Shown here in pieces: positions 59,273 to 64,000 of a stretch of 64,000 bases of DNA. How positions within the stretch are numbered: the stretch's first letter is position 1; each line of letters starts with the position of its first letter. The DNA lies in NCBI RefSeq assembly GCF_000807675.2, contig NZ_CP019962.1, forward strand, positions 3,755,157 to 3,819,156, read 5' to 3'. The notes below the pieces were generated by a model. That model had not been told where the DNA came from. It saw only the letters and a list, made by a program, of their open reading frames with translations, and did no database searches. The position numbers and the translations under genes are program-made. The DNA comes from Eubacterium limosum (GTDB lineage: Bacteria > Bacillota > Clostridia > Eubacteriales > Eubacteriaceae).

Positions 59273-60079
59273 GTGAAAAAGGATAAGACATCAAAAGAAA
59301 AATCTGTTAAAAACATTCAGGAAAACAAGGGAAAATTTCTGCTGTACTTGCTGTTGAGAGCCATGGTTGTTGTTGTGATGATTGCTCAAATTATAAATAA
59401 AAACTGGGATAATGTGTTTCTGTGCCTGTTTACGCTGGTTTTATTTATGATTCCTTCCTTTGTAGATAAAGAGCTGCATATCAAAATGCCTACCACGTTG
59501 GAGGTTATTATACTTCTTTTTATCTTTTCTGCTGAAATCCTTGGTGAAATTCAGGAATACTACCTCATTTTTGACCATTGGGACGCAATGCTGCATACTA
59601 TTAACGGCTTTCTGATGGCTGCAATTGGCTTTTCACTCATCGATATTCTTAACGAGAATGAAAATTTCAGCCTTAGCCTGTCCCCCGTCTTTGTGGCAGT
59701 CTTTGCGTTTTGCTTTTCGATGACGGTCGGCGTTCTCTGGGAATTTTTTGAATTTGCAGCGGATTGGTTTTTTCATACGGATATGCAGAAGGATACCATT
59801 ATCCACAGTATCAGTTCGGTGATTTTTAATCCTGATGGTAAAAATGTCGCGGTCACCATTCCAATTGAGAGTGTCGTCGTCAATGGACAAACATGGAATT
59901 ATGGCGGCTATATTGACATTGGCTTGATCGACACCATGTCCGATCTCTTTGTTAACTTTATCGGGGCGGTCGTTTTTTCAATCTTTGGTCTGTTTTACAT
60001 TAAAGGACGTGGTAAGGGAACCTTTGTAAAACGCTTTATGCCAAAACTTAAAAAGTATAATAAAAAAAGTCCTGAATAG
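59273..60079 (+). CDS. Multi-pass membrane protein, DUF2238-like
   Basis: A 268-residue protein with about six helices; residues 1-20 are basic, then helices at about 22-44, 47-63, 73-92, 108-127, 135-160 and 228-246. The core IFDHWDAMLHTINGFLMAAIGFSLIDILNE and FAFCFSMTVGVLWEFFEFAADWFF, followed by IDTMSDLFVNFIGAVVFSIFG, resembles the DUF2238/YjdF-type membrane proteins, where conserved His, Glu and Asp lie near the membrane. Function unknown. GTG start follows GGAGCAC. The stop codon lies inside its terminator. Confidence 0.75.
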   Translation: MKKDKTSKEKSVKNIQENKGKFLLYLLLRAMVVVVMIAQIINKNWDNVFLCLFTLVLFMIPSFVDKELHIKMPTTLEVIILLFIFSAEILGEIQEYYLIFDHWDAMLHTINGFLMAAIGFSLIDILNENENFSLSLSPVFVAVFAFCFSMTVGVLWEFFEFAADWFFHTDMQKDTIIHSISSVIFNPDGKNVAVTIPIESVVVNGQTWNYGGYIDIGLIDTMSDLFVNFIGAVVFSIFGLFYIKGRGKGTFVKRFMPKLKKYNKKSPE

Positions 60080-60088
60080 GACTTTTTT
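60063..60088 (+). terminator. Terminator overlapping the stop of the 59273 gene
   Basis: AAAAAGTCCT/AGGACTTTTT with GAAT loop; the TAG stop is in the stem. Confidence 0.85.
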
Positions 60089-60175
60089 GTCGTAATGATT
60101 CCATATTTTTTCTAAATCATTAAATTCAGTTTCACGAAGATACATTTTCACCCCTCTGATATTTTAATTTCAAGA

Positions 60176-60739
60176 TTATTTTGCCTTTTCTGTTTTCTTT
60201 TTATTCAATTTCAATGATATTCCTTTTTCTTCCGCCATGGTCTGAAATAATTTGACAACCTGTTTAGCGCTCTCTTTTATTGGTGTCTCTCCGGTAATTT
60301 TTTCCTTTATCTGCGCCATCACACTTTTTACATCTTCAAGTTCTAAAAGGTTCACAGCCGTACAGTAAAAGGATTTCCGTCTGCCGTCATTATAATGCTC
60401 TAAAAGATAATGCAGAATTTCAATCTTTTCATTCAGCATTATCTTATAGTTTTCCAGGCCGTCATGCTCAGCTTTTTGAAAGTCCTTTAACACGTGGCGA
60501 TATGTAATAAAGCTGTCATATGGACTGACTGTCTCATAGCGTTCGCAGGGATAATCTCTGCATTGAAAGCAGAATTCGACATTGTTATGTTCCTGGCCGC
60601 ATCTCTTAATCGCACAGGAATGATGTCCTTTTCCTCCACAGCCGGGACAGCCGGCTTCTCTCACATGGTACATAGGACACAGGCCACAATTAAGACCGCA
60701 CATAGAAAACTGCGGATACGCTCGTTCATTTTTTACCAT
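60176..60739 (-). CDS. DUF3795 Cys-rich protein
   Basis: A 187-residue protein. The N-terminal 70 residues contain nine or more Cys (MCGLNCGLCPMYHVREAGCPGCGGKGHHSCAIKRC and VEFCFQCRDYPCERY), the signature of DUF3795, which probably binds zinc or an iron-sulfur cluster. The rest is helical with a Lys-rich end. It is common in anaerobes and has no known function. The start lacks a strong ribosome site: GAGAAAAAGC precedes ATG. Confidence 0.85.
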   Translation of the reverse strand: MVKNERAYPQFSMCGLNCGLCPMYHVREAGCPGCGGKGHHSCAIKRCGQEHNNVEFCFQCRDYPCERYETVSPYDSFITYRHVLKDFQKAEHDGLENYKIMLNEKIEILHYLLEHYNDGRRKSFYCTAVNLLELEDVKSVMAQIKEKITGETPIKESAKQVVKLFQTMAEEKGISLKLNKKKTEKAK

Positions 60740-60776
60740 TTAGCTTTTTCTCCTTTAAATTTTCCACCAGTTTCAC

Positions 60777-61262
60777 CTATATTCCGGCACCGTTTATATT
60801 TTCTGCCTTTTCGGTGCTGGCCCGATAAATTCTGGAGGATTCTCCCCAGGGATGATAGCCTGTGCCAATACACTCATAACCGTAATGCTCGTAAAAGCCG
60901 ACATGGTCTGTACAGACATAGACATAAGAATATCCGGCCTTCCCGGCATCTTCGCGAGCCCTTTCAAGCAGACGCAACGCATAGGCATGTCCTCTGTGTG
61001 TCTCTTCAATATAAACAGCGCAGATCCATGGCCATAGATCCATACGACTCACAAAATCATTGGTAATCAGTCCAGCTCCGCCGATAATTGTATCATTCTC
61101 AAGCAAAAGATACCAACGCGGCAGCGGTGATTCTGTTGTAAGTCCATGAACAATGCAGTCCTCATAAATCATTTTACTGCGCTCTGTCGCCCACCGGCTT
61201 TGAAAAAAACCGATGGCAGCTTGTGTATAAGCGGGCTCTTCCCTCAATGATATGACTCTCAT
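60777..61262 (-). CDS. GNAT-family N-acetyltransferase
   Basis: A 161-residue acetyltransferase. Motif A, VYIEETHRGHAYALRLLERAREDAGKAGYSYVYVCTDHVGFYEHYGYECIG (about 83-133), with the R/Q-G-x-G/A acetyl-CoA loop written as RGHAYA, is clear. Substrate unknown. The start follows AGGAGGTAGA. It could form a two-gene unit with the DUF3795 gene, 37 bases downstream. Confidence 0.85.
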   Translation of the reverse strand: MRVISLREEPAYTQAAIGFFQSRWATERSKMIYEDCIVHGLTTESPLPRWYLLLENDTIIGGAGLITNDFVSRMDLWPWICAVYIEETHRGHAYALRLLERAREDAGKAGYSYVYVCTDHVGFYEHYGYECIGTGYHPWGESSRIYRASTEKAENINGAGI

Positions 61263-61301
61263 GCTTCTACCTCCTGTTTACCGATTACTCTTATCTTAAC
61301 A

Positions 61302-61337
61302 CAGAAAGAGACGTGGGACAAATACCCGCGCCTCTTA
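61302..61337 (-). terminator. Probable terminator of asrABC
   Basis: Minus strand: AGAGGCGCGGG and CCCACGTCTCT arms (one mismatch, one wobble) with TTTCTGTG behind. Confidence 0.6.
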
Positions 61338-61355
61338 TACAGAGATTTTAAAATT

Positions 61356-62399
61356 TTATTTGGATTCCTGTGGCCCTGCGTGTTTATGCTGTGATAAAGG
61401 CATGACATGTATATTGCTTCTCTGTTCATTTTCTGCCCAATAAATGTCATCTGCAACCTTTGCCTCAGGATTAAAGGTAACTCCTTCAAAAATGTGTTTG
61501 ATAAATTCTTTGTAACCAACACGGTCAATAAGATGTCCGCCATGGAGATATTCAGGTTTGTAATCCAGTGCCCAGGCTGAAAATTTCTGCCAGTTTGAAA
61601 ACATTCCCAATACGACTTCCTCTGTTACCCAGTTCATAAACAGTTTTCCCGAGCGTGGGCTCTGTTTGCCGGTACGTCCCCCCAGGGTCACGCGGTATAA
61701 TTTCTTGGGATCTCTTGTCCAAGCTCCAGTAGGACAGATCAGAGTACATTCACCACAGCCTACACAGCAGCAGGCATCCTTATCAATTTTTCCGTCTTTA
61801 TTGAGTGTAAGCACGCCGGTGGCATGACTCTGGCAAGCATCCACGCAGGAGCCACAGCCAATACAGCGATCATAGTCATAAACCTGTTTGTTAACACCCA
61901 TAATACCAAAATCATTAAAATTAGCCTTTGCGCAGTCATTTGGACAACCTGCAACAGCAACTTTAATGTGATAGTGTGAGGGAAAAATCAGTTTTTCAAT
62001 TTTTTTTGCGAGCTCATAGGTGTTGGTATTTCCTTTAATACAATGTGTATTTCCAATACACGCTATTACATTCCGGGCTCCAATGGTGGGATATCCGTAA
62101 TCGTCTGCCTCCATCTCGCAATCGCAGATTTTCACATCAACCTCTTCAATATATGATTTGATATAACGATTTACTTCAGGAATATTTTCGTATTTGACAC
62201 CTGGAATATCCAGAGTCTGCCGGGTTCCCATATGAAAGGAGCCATTGCCCCAGCGCTCACAGATTTCGGCTACCGCCTTCAGATGCTTTGCCTCAATCAC
62301 TGCGCCTGGCACACGCATCTGCAGCATAAATTCACCGGGTACTTTAGACTGTCTAAAGCAGTTTGTACGTACTTTTTTAACGTCGATATCATGATTCAT
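61356..62399 (-). CDS. asrC: Anaerobic sulfite reductase subunit C
   Basis: A 347-residue siroheme/iron-sulfur subunit. The ferredoxin-like half with VPGEFMLQMRVPGAVIEAKHL and FHMGTRQTLDIPG (sulfite/siroheme contact) comes first. NVIACIGNTHCIKGNTNT and VAVAGCPNDCAKANFNDFGIMG hold the four Cys for the siroheme-bridged cluster. Then follow two 4Fe-4S motifs CIGCGSCVDACQS and CVGCGECTLICPTGAW (about 180-235). It reduces sulfite to sulfide with electrons from AsrB and AsrA. The ATG follows AGGGAGC. Length and motif order are standard. Confidence 0.95.
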   Translation of the reverse strand: MNHDIDVKKVRTNCFRQSKVPGEFMLQMRVPGAVIEAKHLKAVAEICERWGNGSFHMGTRQTLDIPGVKYENIPEVNRYIKSYIEEVDVKICDCEMEADDYGYPTIGARNVIACIGNTHCIKGNTNTYELAKKIEKLIFPSHYHIKVAVAGCPNDCAKANFNDFGIMGVNKQVYDYDRCIGCGSCVDACQSHATGVLTLNKDGKIDKDACCCVGCGECTLICPTGAWTRDPKKLYRVTLGGRTGKQSPRSGKLFMNWVTEEVVLGMFSNWQKFSAWALDYKPEYLHGGHLIDRVGYKEFIKHIFEGVTFNPEAKVADDIYWAENEQRSNIHVMPLSQHKHAGPQESK

Positions 62400-62417
62400 T
62401 TTTTGCAGCTCCCTTCA

Positions 62418-63209
62418 CTAATCTACCAGGTACTTAGCCTGAGTATAATTGAATACAGGACCATCCAGACAGACATAAACCTCATCAATCCGGCAATGTC
62501 CGCACTTTCCTACTGCGCAGGACATACGGCGTTCAAAAGAAAGCCAGATTTTTTCATCCGGTACGCCGTTTTTGCTGCATTCAATACCTGTAAATTTCAT
62601 CATTGGTGGCGGACCTACAAGTACGACTTCATAATTATCACCAAATTCTGAAAAAGGCACCTGTGAGACAAATTCTGTTACAAAACCTTTATGCCAACCA
62701 TCGATTTTTTCATTGTCAAGGGTATAGAGAGTCGAAAAGGATTGACGCCAGCTTTCTAACTCCTGATGGAAAACAATCCCAGCTTCATTTTTAAAACCGC
62801 AGATCAGGTTAACACTCTCAACATAATCTGGATTTTTGGTAAAAAAATGAAGCATACTGCGAACTGGCGCGAGACCAGTACCGCCAGTAATAATGACCAT
62901 ATGCTTTCCCCTAAACTGGTCAATCGGCCAGCCATTGCCATAGGCGCCGCGCAGGAACAACTCATCACCAGGCTGTTTTTCGAAAATCTCATCTGTTACC
63001 TTACCAACAGAACGAATTGTAAAATCCAACCAGCCTTCTCCAAATGAGCTCACCGAAATAGGCGCTTCACCAATTTTGGGCAGTGAAAGCTGAAAAAACT
63101 GGCCATGTTTTGGGCGTATATCCGTTTTTACCTTAAATGTATACTCGTGCTGGCTCTCTCTTTTGATATCCATAATTTTACAGGCCTGTGGCTGCATAAT
63201 GTTTGCCAT
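62418..63209 (-). CDS. asrB: Anaerobic sulfite reductase subunit B
   Basis: A 263-residue ferredoxin-NADP+ reductase-like subunit. The FAD domain has HGQFFQLSLPKIGEAPISVSS (about 41-61), the NAD(P)H domain VIITGGTGLAPVRSMLHFF (about 110), and the C-terminus a 2Fe-2S Cys set SFERRMSCAVGKCGHCRIDEVYVCLDGPVF, as in dihydroorotate dehydrogenase electron-transfer subunits. The long frame opens at 63326, but the ATG at 63209, 8 bases after CAGGAGG, is correct. It passes NADH electrons to AsrC. Confidence 0.95.
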   Translation of the reverse strand: MANIMQPQACKIMDIKRESQHEYTFKVKTDIRPKHGQFFQLSLPKIGEAPISVSSFGEGWLDFTIRSVGKVTDEIFEKQPGDELFLRGAYGNGWPIDQFRGKHMVIITGGTGLAPVRSMLHFFTKNPDYVESVNLICGFKNEAGIVFHQELESWRQSFSTLYTLDNEKIDGWHKGFVTEFVSQVPFSEFGDNYEVVLVGPPPMMKFTGIECSKNGVPDEKIWLSFERRMSCAVGKCGHCRIDEVYVCLDGPVFNYTQAKYLVD

Positions 63210-63210
63210 T

Positions 63211-64000
63211 TTAACGTACCTCCTGTGCTTTTGTTTCAGCTTGTATCTCATCAATAGCTTGGGCCATCTTATTAACTGTAGCTGTGATTGAAATAAATTC
63301 TGGACAACGGCTAATACAACGCCCACAGCCTACACACATATGGTAGTCTTTGAACCGTGCCTTATAATCATGGAATTTATGGAGTACCTTATAGCGCATT
63401 CTGTCACCAGCAGTTGGTCTGAAAGACATACCACCAGCCATATCGGTAAATCCGCTGATCTGACAGGACGCAGAAGTACGCTTTCTTTCACCGACATTTG
63501 TATTTTCATTGTAAATGACGTCAGTTGTTGTAAAGCAGGTACAGGTGCTGCATGCTAACGTACAGGCACCGCAGGAGACACATCGCTTATCGAATTCCTT
63601 CCACATGGGGTGAACTTTCAGTTTAGCCAGAACCTCCCGGTCATTAATTTCCGGAACCTCCAATGTCAGATCGTTTTTTTCAATAAATTCAGGTTTAAAA
63701 TCACAGGACGCACAGCCCTCAAAATAAGGAAGCAGCTCAGAATCCTTGATTTCAAGGCTTAAAGTATTCTGCTCCGCGCGAACAGCCGCAGCATAATCAT
63801 CTGTTTTGTTAGTCCCCATACTTACACAGAAACAGGTGTCCCATCCTTCCTTACATTCCATCAAAACAATTTTTACTCTCTCATTCATACGCTTGTAGTA
63901 GCTGTCCTCAAACCCGCCATTTTCCAGGTAGATCTTTTCCTGATGGTACTTTGCATGAACATCACAGGGACGCATGAAAATCAAAAGTTTTTTTGAGGTT
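63211..64000 (-). CDS. asrA: Anaerobic sulfite reductase subunit A (5' part outside window)
   Basis: About 263 C-terminal codons of a 4Fe-4S protein are visible; the frame stays open to the right edge, so the first roughly 80 residues are missing. Motifs are FMRPCDVHA, CVSCGACTLACSTCTCF (two clusters share spacing) and CVGCGRCISRCPEF. The end overlaps no gene: asrB starts 2 bases after its stop. By the family it links reduced electron carriers to AsrB and AsrC. The promoter is outside the window. Confidence 0.93.
   Translation of the reverse strand, partial: TSKKLLIFMRPCDVHAKYHQEKIYLENGGFEDSYYKRMNERVKIVLMECKEGWDTCFCVSMGTNKTDDYAAAVRAEQNTLSLEIKDSELLPYFEGCASCDFKPEFIEKNDLTLEVPEINDREVLAKLKVHPMWKEFDKRCVSCGACTLACSTCTCFTTTDVIYNENTNVGERKRTSASCQISGFTDMAGGMSFRPTAGDRMRYKVLHKFHDYKARFKDYHMCVGCGRCISRCPEFISITATVNKMAQAIDEIQAETKAQEVR

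Overview
The window looks like a chromosomal segment of an anaerobic, low-to-mid GC Gram-positive (class Clostridia). My best guess is the Eubacterium limosum / E. callanderi / Acetobacterium group. The basis is a nine-gene bacterial V-type ATPase operon with a sodium-type rotor subunit, an AsrABC-type sulfite reductase, Firmicute-style cis-regulation (two T-boxes, an L20-type leader, preQ1-I and TPP riboswitches), strong AGGAGG ribosome binding sites, and frequent GTG/TTG starts. The species is an inference. I found no rRNA, no tRNA and no prophage.

Layout. 1-5.9 kb, minus strand: an AraC-type regulator running off the left edge, then small metabolic genes (YjjG-type nucleotidase, DUF1648 membrane protein, metallo-beta-lactamase-fold hydrolase, threonine-aldolase-type lyase, PNPOx-fold protein, prolyl-tRNA deacylase). 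6-9 kb: a small zincin, a lipoprotein, a second metallo-beta-lactamase-fold enzyme and a MerR regulator. 9.2-16.6 kb: arginine biosynthesis as a divergon, argGH leftwards and argCJBD rightwards, sharing a 350-bp control region. 16.9-25.3 kb: the V-ATPase operon (H-I-K-E-C-F-A-B-D). 25.6-29.7 kb: a zinc-ribbon microprotein with a ribosome-site-masking leader, a GIY-YIG protein, an ion channel, a ComEC-type hydrolase lipoprotein and a leucine-rich protein. 29.8-36 kb: ilvA (minus), then DUF3006-murT-gatD-like-mnmA-glmM. 36-41.8 kb: a preQ1 riboswitch driving a nucleoside hydrolase and an ECF S-component (queuosine salvage), an HD protein, a TetR/flavodoxin pair, a tyrosine recombinase and lexA. 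41.8-53.7 kb, minus: zapA, dprA-like, pheST, a TrmH-type methylase, a KtrA/KtrB pair (ktrA frameshifted), infC-rpmI-rplT and thrS. 54-60 kb: DUF445, a FUSC-type protein, TPP-thiW, a probable orphan small RNA, DtxR and TetR regulators. 60-64 kb, minus: DUF3795, GNAT and asrABC (asrA cut by the right edge).

The most interesting signal is the murT partner at 32766-33536. It is clearly GatD-like but lacks both the nucleophilic cysteine and the catalytic histidine, and MurT also departs from the family where it normally completes the active site. Eubacterium limosum and Acetobacterium are reported to have group-B peptidoglycan, cross-linked through the alpha-carboxyl of D-Glu, which is the group MurT-GatD amidates. 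This complex might therefore couple an amino acid, not ammonia, to that carboxyl. Other strong signals are a perfect 11-6-11 dif-like palindrome inside the promoter of the recombinase gene, a promoter-plus-terminator small RNA with no gene after it, a shared TGAATNNATTCA operator in the DtxR and TetR promoters, a four-copy hairpin family, and the ktrA frameshift.
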